A DNA stretch of 5,692 bases from a bacterium (GTDB lineage: Bacteria > UBA9089 > UBA9088 > JAGUXG01). The notes under the pieces are model-generated. The model did not search any database and had not been told where the DNA came from. It saw only the letters and a program-made list of their open reading frames with translations. Positions 1 through 5,692 of this stretch are shown here, one piece after another. Position 1 is the stretch's first letter; the number at the start of each line of letters is the position of its first letter. The DNA lies in NCBI GenBank assembly GCA_030018505.1, contig JASEHO010000104.1, forward strand, positions 1 to 5,692, read 5' to 3'. Position numbers and translations under genes: made by a program.

Positions 1-30
1 CAGAAAAAGGATGATTATCAGTTTTTTCAT
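1..30 (-). CDS. Start of a secreted or outer-membrane protein gene, cut by the window edge
   Basis: An ATG at 28-30 opens a frame of ten codons, MKKLIIILFL, that runs off the left edge. Two lysines followed by a hydrophobic stretch are typical of a Sec signal peptide. The same ten codons occur in the duplicated copy at 108-137, where the frame continues through a probable signal-peptidase site into a GARSQ sequence. By inference, the complete gene left of the window encodes that exported protein. It begins 5 bases after the copied HEAT stop codon (36-38), so it was probably translated together with the HEAT gene. No strong Shine-Dalgarno sequence precedes it; AAGTAAG is the nearest purine stretch. 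Only ten residues are visible, so the family is inferred from the neighbouring copy. Confidence 0.45.
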   Translation of the reverse strand, partial: MKKLIIILFL

Positions 31-35
31 CTTAC

Positions 36-137
36 TTAAAGTATACCATTTTTTTGTGACCTTGCCCCTACACCCACATCTATGGGTGTTGCAAAAGATA
101 GCCTGCTCAGAAAAAGGATGATTATCAGTTTTTTCAT
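36..137 (-). pseudogene. 33-residue hybrid ORF: duplicated signal peptide fused to the HEAT C-terminus
   Basis: The ATG at 135-137 lies 5 bases after the HEAT stop codon, and the frame runs 33 codons to TAA at 36-38. It starts MKKLIIILFL, continues to a probable signal-peptidase I site after SFA (about residue 16), and then carries DVGVGARSQ (about residues 20-28). That sequence resembles the start of the mature part of PorV/PorQ or UPF0164-type outer-membrane barrels, where a GAR-x-x-GMGGA motif is usual. The reading then switches in frame to KNGIL and stop, which is exactly the C-terminal end of the HEAT protein. The ORF is therefore best read as a truncated copy of the downstream gene made by the tandem duplication. 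A functional exported peptide of about 17 residues is possible but unsupported. If the duplication is an assembly artefact, this ORF does not exist. Confidence 0.5.
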
Positions 138-142
138 CTTAC

Positions 143-2596
143 TTAAAGTATACCATTTTTTTTATTGTAGTCAAGGATAAGAAACTGTAACTTAAGGAGT
201 AGCCATTCGTTCACTTCAGAAAAACTCTTCTTTCCCATCTCTTCTGTCCTCTTTTTTATAAAACCGAGTTCTGACTCGTTTAGCTCTGAGCCAAATTTAG
301 AAAGGATGAGCCTGATAGAAGAAAGGACACCTCTTCGCACTCGGTAATCTGTGTCTTCTAATGCCTTCATTAAAGGCACGAGCCCTTCTTTTTGACCTAT
401 TATACCAATAACAACCGCTGCTTTTTCTCTTATCTCAGGGCTTCGTTCAGCGATAGCCAGCTCAAGAAGGGATAAAGACTTTGGGCTTCTTATCCTTCCC
501 AACCCCTCTACTATCCTCTTTTTTACCTTCATATCTATCTCTCCTCCCCAGGCTGAGACCAGCATAGGAGCTGACTTTTCATCCCTTGTCTTTCCGATAG
601 TAATAGCTGCTGCTTCTCTTACCCTTGCCTCAGTGGTTTTCATTAGCTCTCCAATCCTTTGGGTTGTCTCATGTTTGGCTATCAAAGAAAGCCCATAAGC
701 TGCAATCATTTGTGCCTTCCAATCCCTGCCCATCAATGTATCAAGAAGGTAGCCTGCACCCCTATCCTCTCCTAACTTACAAAGCACCAAACCTATCATC
801 AGCCTCACTTCTTTATTTTTATCCTTGAGCATCTTCACCAAAGCCTCTTTTATCCTCTCCTGACCAAGTTTTCCAAGAAGAAATACGGCTGTCTTTCTCA
901 CATCTTTCTCTTTATCTTGAAGGGCTAATTCTAATAAATAGTCAATCACTTTATCTTCCTTTGTCCTAAAGAAGGCTCGTAAGCCTGCCTCTTTTACATA
1001 CCACGCTCTTTTTTCAAACTCCGAGAGAAGCCCATCAAAAAGATCTTCTCCATCAATCTTTCCTAATGAATAAGCTGCACAAATTCTTACCATCCCATCT
1101 TTATCCTGCAGGGTTCGGATGAGTGGTTTTATTGCTCTTGCATCTCCAATCTTTCCGAGAGCAGAAGCAGCTATTCCTCTTATCTTTGTCTTAGTGTGTC
1201 TTAAACCAGCAATGAATAATTCAACTGTCTTCTTATTGGGCATCTTAGCCAAAACCCTTATTGCCTCCTCTTGAAGCTCAACATCAGTTCGAGAAAAAGC
1301 CTTTATCAAGAAATCAGAAGCATCTTTGTCAGCCAATCTCTCAATAATAGGAGCCAAAAGTACCCTATTTTTCCAATCTTGTTTCGCAAATAAAGCAGAG
1401 ACCGCTGGCAGTATGGATTTAGGCTTTGTTCTTGTAATAACAGATACAGCAGAAAGTTGAATGCGTCTATCTGTATCTTCTAATGCGCCAAGAAGACTTT
1501 CTATTGCCACTCCACTCCCTGTTTTACCCAATATCTTTATTGCCTCTATCTTCTCCTTGGTAGTGCCTTTATCTTTTGCCTCAATATTAACCCTTATTAT
1601 CTCTTTTTCCACACAAGAGATGCCTTTCATAAGATCTGAAACCTCAACTCCTCTACTTATCAATAGATTGTTAATAGCGCACAAAAGCAACCCACCTTTA
1701 GCCAGACCTATCTCAAAGAGTGTTCCCTGGTCTATCTCCTTTTCTCTGATAATTTCAACTATAATATCATCGTCAAATCTCTTTATCATCTCTTTAAATC
1801 CTTCTTCGCCCTTTTTTATGACCAGCATAGCTACCCCTTTCTTTATCTTTCTGTCTCTTTCTATATTGAGGATGTTACCTAAGATTGGGTGCAGGGATCT
1901 ATTTTTAATCAAAACATTGAGCAGTATCTCCTTTGCCTTTCTCTCAAGATTCTTATACTCTGAGAAGATGACACCTGGTATCCTTCGCTCTATCCTTAAA
2001 CCATCTTCTATCCTTTCTATCATAAGAAGAAAGATACATCTTTTTGTCTCATTGGTTGGCAGCCATCCTTGTTTTATGAGTAGCTTTTGAAGAATAAGAG
2101 AAGGCTTCTTAAAATAGCTGTTGAAGATACAGTCTCTTAGCTTATCTTCAGTAATGGTAGAGATTATTCTTGTTGCTTCATTCAAGAAAAGGGTATCAGA
2201 GGAGCCAAGAAGCTCAATTAGACAGGGTATCTCCTCTTCATCTGGCGGGATACACCTTGCGGTCTGGCCCGTAGATATATAAAATTTTATCTTCTCTGCT
2301 TTATTTTTGGGCGAGAAATTCTTGCGGGTGATTATCTCCCAAACCTTCTTATCCCTACTCTCAAGATAGAGAGAGCATAGGGTATCAATCGCCTCTTCAT
2401 CTGTTAGAAGAGATAATCCAAGGTAAGCCTGTTTTCGGACATCTGCTTCTTCATCAGACAAGGCTAAAACAAGGTGTGGCACAACCTCAGATGTTCCAAT
2501 CTTAGAAAGCTCCTCTGCGGCTTTCTTTCTTCTTTTTTTTCCCAAGAGGAGCGACCTATCTTTAAGGTGCTGAATAAGTTGGTCTATCTGCGGCAT
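143..2596 (-). CDS. Large HEAT-repeat protein of unknown function
   Basis: This 817-residue protein (from the ATG at 2594-2596) is built mostly of HEAT / PBS-lyase-like repeats. A short array lies at about residues 23-90. A divergent helical region fills about 91-345. A very regular array of 31-residue units fills about 346-765, with 13 full units and a partial one; a clear example is the unit with ALGKIGDARAIKPLIRTL near 480-495. About 50 charged and aromatic residues follow. No signal peptide, membrane segment or catalytic motif is visible, so it is probably a cytoplasmic protein-binding solenoid or scaffold; the partner is unknown. The frame opens further upstream at a TTG (2671, adding 25 residues). 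I prefer the ATG because the extra residues look non-repeat and a candidate promoter lies inside that stretch. The next gene, for an exported protein, starts 5 bases after the stop, suggesting linked expression. Confidence 0.9.
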   Translation of the reverse strand: MPQIDQLIQHLKDRSLLLGKKRRKKAAEELSKIGTSEVVPHLVLALSDEEADVRKQAYLGLSLLTDEEAIDTLCSLYLESRDKKVWEIITRKNFSPKNKAEKIKFYISTGQTARCIPPDEEEIPCLIELLGSSDTLFLNEATRIISTITEDKLRDCIFNSYFKKPSLILQKLLIKQGWLPTNETKRCIFLLMIERIEDGLRIERRIPGVIFSEYKNLERKAKEILLNVLIKNRSLHPILGNILNIERDRKIKKGVAMLVIKKGEEGFKEMIKRFDDDIIVEIIREKEIDQGTLFEIGLAKGGLLLCAINNLLISRGVEVSDLMKGISCVEKEIIRVNIEAKDKGTTKEKIEAIKILGKTGSGVAIESLLGALEDTDRRIQLSAVSVITRTKPKSILPAVSALFAKQDWKNRVLLAPIIERLADKDASDFLIKAFSRTDVELQEEAIRVLAKMPNKKTVELFIAGLRHTKTKIRGIAASALGKIGDARAIKPLIRTLQDKDGMVRICAAYSLGKIDGEDLFDGLLSEFEKRAWYVKEAGLRAFFRTKEDKVIDYLLELALQDKEKDVRKTAVFLLGKLGQERIKEALVKMLKDKNKEVRLMIGLVLCKLGEDRGAGYLLDTLMGRDWKAQMIAAYGLSLIAKHETTQRIGELMKTTEARVREAAAITIGKTRDEKSAPMLVSAWGGEIDMKVKKRIVEGLGRIRSPKSLSLLELAIAERSPEIREKAAVVIGIIGQKEGLVPLMKALEDTDYRVRRGVLSSIRLILSKFGSELNESELGFIKKRTEEMGKKSFSEVNEWLLLKLQFLILDYNKKNGIL

Positions 2597-2635
2597 TGGT
2601 CTTTTTGTGTTGAATATATAGTTTAGGAGGTAAGC

Positions 2636-2664
2636 AGTATAGTAACTATTTACCTGGGAGTGAA
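2636..2664 (-). promoter_or_regulatory. Candidate sigma70-type promoter of the HEAT gene
   Basis: Reading the minus strand, TTCACT (2664-2659, 4 of 6 matches to TTGACA) and TATACT (2641-2636, 5 of 6 to TATAAT) are separated by exactly 17 bases. Transcription would begin near 2628, about 30 bases before the ATG at 2596. This position would exclude the alternative TTG start at 2671. Only weak purines (AAAAAGA) precede the ATG, so the ribosome-binding site is poor. Such matches arise by chance in AT-rich DNA. Confidence 0.35.
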
Positions 2665-2696
2665 GCAACAACTAAGTAAAAGGGAATTCATTGCAA

Positions 2697-2787
2697 AATT
2701 ATCAATGAGCAATTATCAATTAACTTTTGAAGAAGAGGAATAATTTTAAAATGCTAATTGCTAATTTTACATTTTACATTGAATAAA
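2697..2787. repeat. Degenerate 7-base tandem repeat tracts in the permease-HEAT gap
   Basis: Two stretches show 7-base periodicity. At 2697-2724 the plus strand reads as four heptamers: AATTATC, AATGAGC, AATTATC, AATTAAC; the first and third are identical. At 2753-2778 GCTAATT occurs twice in tandem, overlapping two tandem copies of TTTTACA. Unrelated AT-rich sequence separates them. No gene, RNA or convincing terminator is visible in the 235-base gap at 2597-2831. Similar heptameric intergenic repeats (STRR) are known in cyanobacteria; a link to those is not implied. Confidence 0.55.
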
Positions 2788-2831
2788 TTTCTTTTTTCAT
2801 TAACTTACCCAGAAATTATTACTTCAACTGG

Positions 2832-3902
2832 CTAAAGTGTTACTTTTTTTCTTTTCCCTTTTGACTTCCTGACTTTCAAAAGCATTCCTCCACCAATGAA
2901 GACGAGAATTAGATTTGGTAGCCACATCACCATCCCAGAAACCCCTGTCTTCTTTGAAAAAGCCTCGCAGGCAATAAAGATGATATAATAGAGCAAAATG
3001 ATAAGACAGGAGGCAGAGAATCCAATAACCTTCTCCCTTCTCTTTGTTCTAAGACCGATGCCAATCCCAACTAAAGCAAAGAAAAAGCTGGCATAAGAGA
3101 TTGCCTCTCTCTTATGAAACTCTGTGAGTAAGGCAGGGTTTCCTTTGTGTCTCTTTGCCTCTTGCCAAAGCTCATCACCTGTATAATAATAGATCTTCTT
3201 TTCTAAAACACTTCTTTCTTCTTTCTTTCGTAAAAGAAGGTTATGCTCAGAAAATCTCAGGATATGATAGCTTGAAAGGTCTTTATCCTGCTGGTGGATA
3301 ACGCCATCAAAAAGACTGAGGGTTAAAGAATCGTCCCCCTTCACCACTCTCCCTCTCTTAGCAAAAATAGTGCTGTTTTCTTCAGTAAGGTATATCTGAT
3401 AAAGATTTTCTTCATCTACCCTTTCTACATAGATGTCTCCTTTCTCAAGACTAACAAAAGCCTTCTCCTCTATTAAAAGAGTTGGCTTTTTCTTTATAAG
3501 GTGGTCATAAAGCAGGTTAAATTTGAAGGAAGAAGAGGGTGCAACCTTTTGATTTATGAATGAGGTGTAGATAGAGAGGCAAAGACCAAAACTTAAGGTT
3601 ACAAGGATAAGCCCTCTTATACTGAGGCCACAAGACTCGATAGCCACTCTTTCAGAAGAGGTAACAAGCCTTGCCCAGGACAAGATTACAGCCATCAGAA
3701 AACCCATAGGAATAGTAAGACCGATGATTGGCAGAAGGGAGAGAAAGAGTAGATAGCCAAAGGAAGATATGGGTATATTCTTGAACAAAAACTTGGAAAG
3801 ATATAGCCCTTTTTCCATAATGAAGATAAAGAGAAAAAAGCCTGAACTGATCAGAAAATAGGAAAAAATCTCTTTGACTAAGAATTGATAGAGTATCTTC
3901 AT
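2832..3902 (-). CDS. LptF/LptG (YjgP/YjgQ) family lipopolysaccharide export permease
   Basis: This 356-residue inner-membrane protein matches the usual family length. LptF and LptG form the membrane part of the LptB2FG ABC transporter, which extracts lipopolysaccharide and passes it to the LptC/LptA bridge. Three helices lie at about residues 12-32, 50-74 and 96-116. A soluble, strand-rich stretch at about 120-265 fits the periplasmic jellyroll domain, and three more helices lie at about 268-285, 292-312 and 325-343. The family signature after helix 2 is present as SSERVAIESCGLS (82-94), and the pre-helix-4 motif as HKREAISYASFFF (263-275). The N-terminus and the MWLPNLI segment near the end lean towards LptF, but the two paralogues cannot be separated safely. 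Translation starts at ATG 3902 with AAGGG nine bases upstream. No second permease or lptB lies next to it here. Confidence 0.92.
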   Translation of the reverse strand: MKILYQFLVKEIFSYFLISSGFFLFIFIMEKGLYLSKFLFKNIPISSFGYLLFLSLLPIIGLTIPMGFLMAVILSWARLVTSSERVAIESCGLSIRGLILVTLSFGLCLSIYTSFINQKVAPSSSFKFNLLYDHLIKKKPTLLIEEKAFVSLEKGDIYVERVDEENLYQIYLTEENSTIFAKRGRVVKGDDSLTLSLFDGVIHQQDKDLSSYHILRFSEHNLLLRKKEERSVLEKKIYYYTGDELWQEAKRHKGNPALLTEFHKREAISYASFFFALVGIGIGLRTKRREKVIGFSASCLIILLYYIIFIACEAFSKKTGVSGMVMWLPNLILVFIGGGMLLKVRKSKGKRKKVTL

Positions 3903-3933
3903 CTGTATTCACCCTTAAAGAATGAATACCTAT

Positions 3934-3963
3934 AATATATATTCAAGTAAATCAGATTTGCAA
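3934..3963 (-). promoter_or_regulatory. Candidate promoter of the permease gene
   Basis: On the minus strand TTGCAA (3963-3958, 4 of 6 matches to the -35 consensus) and TATATT (3939-3934, 5 of 6 to the -10) are separated by 18 bases. This predicts a start near 3927 and a leader of about 25 bases that includes the AAGGG ribosome-binding site at 3912-3916. The surrounding TATA-rich run offers alternative -10 registers, so the exact position is uncertain. Confidence 0.35.
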
Positions 3964-4034
3964 TAAAAGATAAAGGATGTTCGTAACTATTTGAGTGTGG
4001 CTACTCTTGGACGACGGCTAAAAACATCTCTTAA

Positions 4035-4131
4035 GTAAGAAAAGGAGATAAGGAGATTATGGGGATATTGGAGATATATTTTATAAAATCTATCTCCCTA
4101 TCTTTCTTATCCCCATATCCCCTTTATTTAC
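4035..4131. repeat. Long imperfect inverted repeat (fold-back hairpin)
   Basis: The two arms pair around the palindrome ATTTTATAAAAT at 4078-4089. Outward from it, 4070-4076 pairs with 4091-4097. After a bulge, 4064-4067 pairs with 4099-4102. Then 4041-4056 pairs with 4110-4125 at 13 of 16 positions, and a weaker end extends to 4035/4131. The left arm carries four GGRGAT units (4044, 4052, 4061, 4070), 8-9 bases apart, and the right arm carries four matching complementary units. It lies about 85 bases past the deaminase stop and could stop or stabilise transcripts from either side, but no T-run follows the stem directly. A non-autonomous repeat element is the other reading. Confidence 0.7.
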
Positions 4132-4215
4132 ACATTGCAAATAAATTTTACCCATAATTTTATGCTCTTTCTAATTTTTTTGCAAGGACTGATCTGCTTG
4201 AGCATACAACTTGCT

Positions 4216-5472
4216 TTAGGAATCTTTTTTCAAAGAATAAGCTACCTCTTTAGCTTTCTCTAAAATCTCCTCTTCTTTCTCTACACTTCTATCTTCCATA
4301 AGGATTTTGCCATTACAGATTGTTGTCTCTATACAGCTTGAGTTGGCTGAATAGACAAGGTCGCTCGTGAGATTGTATCCTGGGGTAAGCTCGGGTCTAT
4401 TCAGGTCAATCAGAAGCAAGTCTGCTAAATTACCCTCTCTTATTTGGCCACAAAGGATATTGAAACCTATAGCAGGTGCCTTTGTGGCCATATCAAATGC
4501 CTCCTGACAGGATAAAACCTCTGGGTCAGAGTAAGAAAACTTTACTAAGAACGAGGCAAACTTCATTGTCTCTAAGAGACAAAGGTTATTATTGGAAGAG
4601 GCGCCATCTGTCCCCAGAAGGCAAAGAAGCCTATCCTTCATCTCCTTATACCTAAAGCACTTTCCGCAAGCAAGCTTCATATTTGAACTGGGGTTGAAGA
4701 CTACCCTTACTTTATGCTCGGCTAATATCTCTATCTCCCTGTCAGAAAGCCAGACAGAATGACAGGCAATAAGGTTTTGCCCAAGAAACCCTATCTTTTC
4801 TAAGTATTCCACGGGTCTTACCCCATTCTTCTCCAAACAATCCTTCACTTCTTGCTCTGTCTCAGAGAGATGGATATGGATTAAAAGATTATTTCTATCG
4901 GAAAAATCCTTTGCCCATCTAAGGGACTCCTCGCTGACAGTATAAATGGCGTGTGGACCAAGGCTAAAGATAATCCTATCGCTATAATCCTTACTCTTCT
5001 TATAAAGCCTTTCATTCTCCTCTATCTGCTCCTTTTGCTTATTCTTATCCCCAAAGTCTATGAAGACAGAGGATATGGCGGCTCGTAAGCCCATCTCCTC
5101 CACTGCCTTAGCTATTCCTTCCCAGTGCCAGTACATATCATTAAAGAATGTTGTCCCGGACTTTATCATCTCCAGGCAAGCAAGCTTTGCCCCCCAATAG
5201 ACATTGTCGCTTGTAAGCCTTGCCTCAATAGGCCATATCTTCTTGGTCAGCCATTCCATCAGTGGCAGGTCATCTGCATATCCTCGCAGGAGCGTCATTG
5301 CAGAATGTGTATGGCTGTTCATCAAGCTCGGAATTACTGCTTTATTCCTACCATTAATCACCTTATCTGCAGGAAGATTAAGATTATCCCCTATTTTAGA
5401 GATAAGATTCTTCTCAATATATAGATCGCAAACCCTCTGATTTAACTGAACCCCTTTTATTAATATGCTCAT
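4216..5472 (-). CDS. mtaD: 5'-methylthioadenosine / S-adenosylhomocysteine deaminase family amidohydrolase
   Basis: This 418-residue cytoplasmic metal-dependent hydrolase belongs to the family typified by Thermotoga TM0936. The family deaminates the adenine of methylthioadenosine, S-adenosylhomocysteine or related nucleosides, in salvage of SAM by-products. The metal ligands are all present: H54 and H56 (NSHTHS), H201 (HIHLSET) and D289 (LGTDGASSNN). The catalytic E204 follows H201, and H174 (GPH) and H238 (ACHS) are in place. W74 and E83 match the substrate-contact Trp and ribose-binding Glu. By recall of TM0936, its two carboxylate-binding arginines (R136, R148) align with S135 and Q149, so SAH may be a poor substrate. 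Length is normal. The start is ATG 5472, with AAGG 12 bases upstream, slightly far. It probably forms its own transcription unit, with large gaps on both sides. Other adenosine or 5'-deoxyadenosine deaminases are the main alternative. Confidence 0.9.
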   Translation of the reverse strand: MSILIKGVQLNQRVCDLYIEKNLISKIGDNLNLPADKVINGRNKAVIPSLMNSHTHSAMTLLRGYADDLPLMEWLTKKIWPIEARLTSDNVYWGAKLACLEMIKSGTTFFNDMYWHWEGIAKAVEEMGLRAAISSVFIDFGDKNKQKEQIEENERLYKKSKDYSDRIIFSLGPHAIYTVSEESLRWAKDFSDRNNLLIHIHLSETEQEVKDCLEKNGVRPVEYLEKIGFLGQNLIACHSVWLSDREIEILAEHKVRVVFNPSSNMKLACGKCFRYKEMKDRLLCLLGTDGASSNNNLCLLETMKFASFLVKFSYSDPEVLSCQEAFDMATKAPAIGFNILCGQIREGNLADLLLIDLNRPELTPGYNLTSDLVYSANSSCIETTICNGKILMEDRSVEKEEEILEKAKEVAYSLKKDS

Positions 5473-5556
5473 TTTTTTATTCTACCTTGCTTCTTTATCT
5501 AAAAAGCTAACTGATGCAAATGCAAACTCAATTTTCAGTCTAAAAGATTGCTGTCA

Positions 5557-5585
5557 AATATACTCTGGAAATGACATCTTGTCAA
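5557..5585 (-). promoter_or_regulatory. Near-consensus sigma70-type promoter of the deaminase gene
   Basis: On the minus strand a perfect TTGACA (5585-5580) is followed, after exactly 17 bases, by TATATT (5562-5557, 5 of 6 matches). Transcription would begin near 5550, leaving a leader of about 78 bases before the ATG at 5472. A second TTGACA (5557-5552) overlaps the -10 but has no matching -10 of its own. The leader shows a TGCAAATGCAAA direct repeat (plus strand, 5515-5526) but no recognisable riboswitch. Confidence 0.65.
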
Positions 5586-5612
5586 TAGGTTTTTTTGTAA
5601 TCCTGTAACCCC

Positions 5613-5626
5613 TCAGTTATCAGTTG
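5613..5626. repeat. Two-unit heptamer repeat
   Basis: TCAGTTA is followed directly by TCAGTTG, giving two 7-base units with one mismatch. It sits upstream of the deaminase promoter. Alone it is weak, but its period matches the heptamer tracts at 2697-2787. Confidence 0.35.
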
Positions 5627-5637
5627 AAAAATGTGTT

Positions 5638-5668
5638 AGGAGAAGGGGAAAGGGAGAAAAAGAAAGAA
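5638..5668 (+). other. 31-base homopurine tract at the right end of the window
   Basis: Every plus-strand base from 5638 to 5668 is A or G, including a short mirror-symmetric GGGAAAGGG. Such tracts can adopt triplex DNA, but they also occur as compositional noise. The stretch 5473-5692 has no convincing gene. A plus-strand frame from TTG 5624 or GTG 5633 stays open to the edge, giving about 20 Lys/Glu-rich residues, and is too short to judge. Confidence 0.4.
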
Positions 5669-5692
5669 TTGGAGAAAATTTCAAAGTATTAT

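Larger units (their letters stand above)
1..162. repeat. 107-base tandem duplication with exact 55-base direct repeats
   Basis: Bases 1-55 are identical to bases 108-162. The match ends on the right where a run of 7 T in the first copy is followed by G, against 8 T in the second. On the left it reaches the window edge, so its true extent is unknown. Read on the minus strand, each 55-mer holds the last codons and stop of the HEAT gene, a 5-base spacer, and the first ten codons of a signal-peptide-bearing protein. The 52 bases between the copies continue that protein in frame. The unit therefore spans a gene junction and is not a dispersed mobile repeat. The right boundary lies in poly-A/T, which suits slippage or microhomology joining, but also suits an assembly-graph loop at a contig end. 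Confidence 0.9.
3903..4215. other. 313-base intergenic gap between the deaminase and permease genes
   Basis: From right to left, this holds AT-rich sequence just downstream of the deaminase stop, a long inverted repeat (4035-4131), a less AT-rich stretch at about 3977-4034 with no recognised content, and the candidate permease promoter. TATGCTC (4161-4167) and GAGCATA (4200-4206) could pair across a 32-base loop, but no T-tract follows in the right place, so I do not call a terminator there. No ORF with a plausible start or protein was seen. Confidence 0.6.

Noticed and set aside
1..162. Direct repeats as the start of a CRISPR array
   Set aside because: There are only two copies, the repeat is too long, and it encodes parts of two neighbouring genes in frame.
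1461..2090. 209-codon plus-strand ORF opposite the HEAT gene
   Set aside because: It is antisense to a well-supported repeat protein, and its Ser/Ile/Leu-rich composition is what the complement of Lys/Glu-rich codons produces.
2597..2671. 25-residue N-terminal extension of the HEAT protein from a TTG codon
   Set aside because: It begins directly after a stop codon at a rare start, does not fit the repeat pattern, and overlaps a candidate promoter; the ATG at 2596 is preferred.
2650..2691. 13-residue minus-strand ORF upstream of the HEAT gene
   Set aside because: It is too short, overlaps the candidate promoter, and has no supporting ribosome-binding site; chance is sufficient.
3652..3912. 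86-codon minus-strand ORF overlapping the start of the permease gene
   Set aside because: It lies in a shifted frame of the permease coding sequence, and the permease frame carries the family motifs.
4161..4206. TATGCTC / GAGCATA inverted repeat as a terminator for the deaminase gene
   Set aside because: The stem is only 7 bases with a 32-base loop, and no T-run follows it on the minus strand.
5125..5440. Two overlapping plus-strand ORFs opposite the deaminase gene
   Set aside because: Both are antisense to the N-terminal metal-binding region of a clear enzyme and resemble no protein family.
5624..5692. Possible plus-strand gene start running off the right edge
   Set aside because: Only about 20 residues are visible, the start would be TTG or GTG without a clear ribosome-binding site, and the Lys/Glu-rich reading is expected from a homopurine tract.

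Overview
The window holds three complete genes, all on the minus strand, in the reading order amidohydrolase (5472 to 4216), LptF/LptG-type permease (3902 to 2832) and a large HEAT-repeat protein (2596 to 143). A tandemly duplicated start of a fourth gene runs off the left edge. The DNA is AT-rich, and the proteins are rich in Lys, Ile and Glu. The permease implies an outer membrane, so the source is probably a diderm bacterium. The AT-rich, heptamer-laced gaps look like those of uncultured metagenomic lineages, but nothing here fixes the phylum. No RNA genes, transposases, CRISPR arrays or phage genes were found.

Right to left, in transcription order: 5473-5692 is non-coding, with a near-consensus sigma70-type promoter, a short heptamer repeat and a homopurine tract. 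The first gene encodes an MtaD-family adenosine-derivative deaminase with an intact metal centre. The two arginines recalled to hold the homocysteine carboxylate in TM0936 appear to be replaced. A 313-base gap follows, containing a long imperfect inverted repeat (4035-4131) and a probable permease promoter. The permease is a normal-length, six-helix LptF/LptG (YjgP/YjgQ) protein. The next gap is made largely of degenerate 7-base repeats and holds a candidate promoter for the HEAT gene. The HEAT protein has about 13.5 regular 31-residue units in its C-terminal half.

The least ordinary part is the left edge. Bases 1-55 recur exactly at 108-162. The 107-base repeat unit holds the end of the HEAT gene, a 5-base gap, and the start of a secreted protein whose signal peptide is followed by a GARSQ motif like the N-terminus of PorV/UPF0164-type outer-membrane barrels. 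In the extra copy this start is fused in frame to the last five residues of the HEAT protein, giving a 33-residue ORF. This is either a real small tandem duplication or an assembly-graph loop at a contig end; 55 is a common assembly k-mer length.

The three genes have separate gaps and separate candidate promoters, so they are probably not one operon. The only tight coupling is between the HEAT gene and the secreted-protein gene downstream. I see no convincing new multi-gene system. The best leads are the edge duplication, the HEAT/outer-membrane pairing, the altered deaminase pocket and the fold-back repeat.
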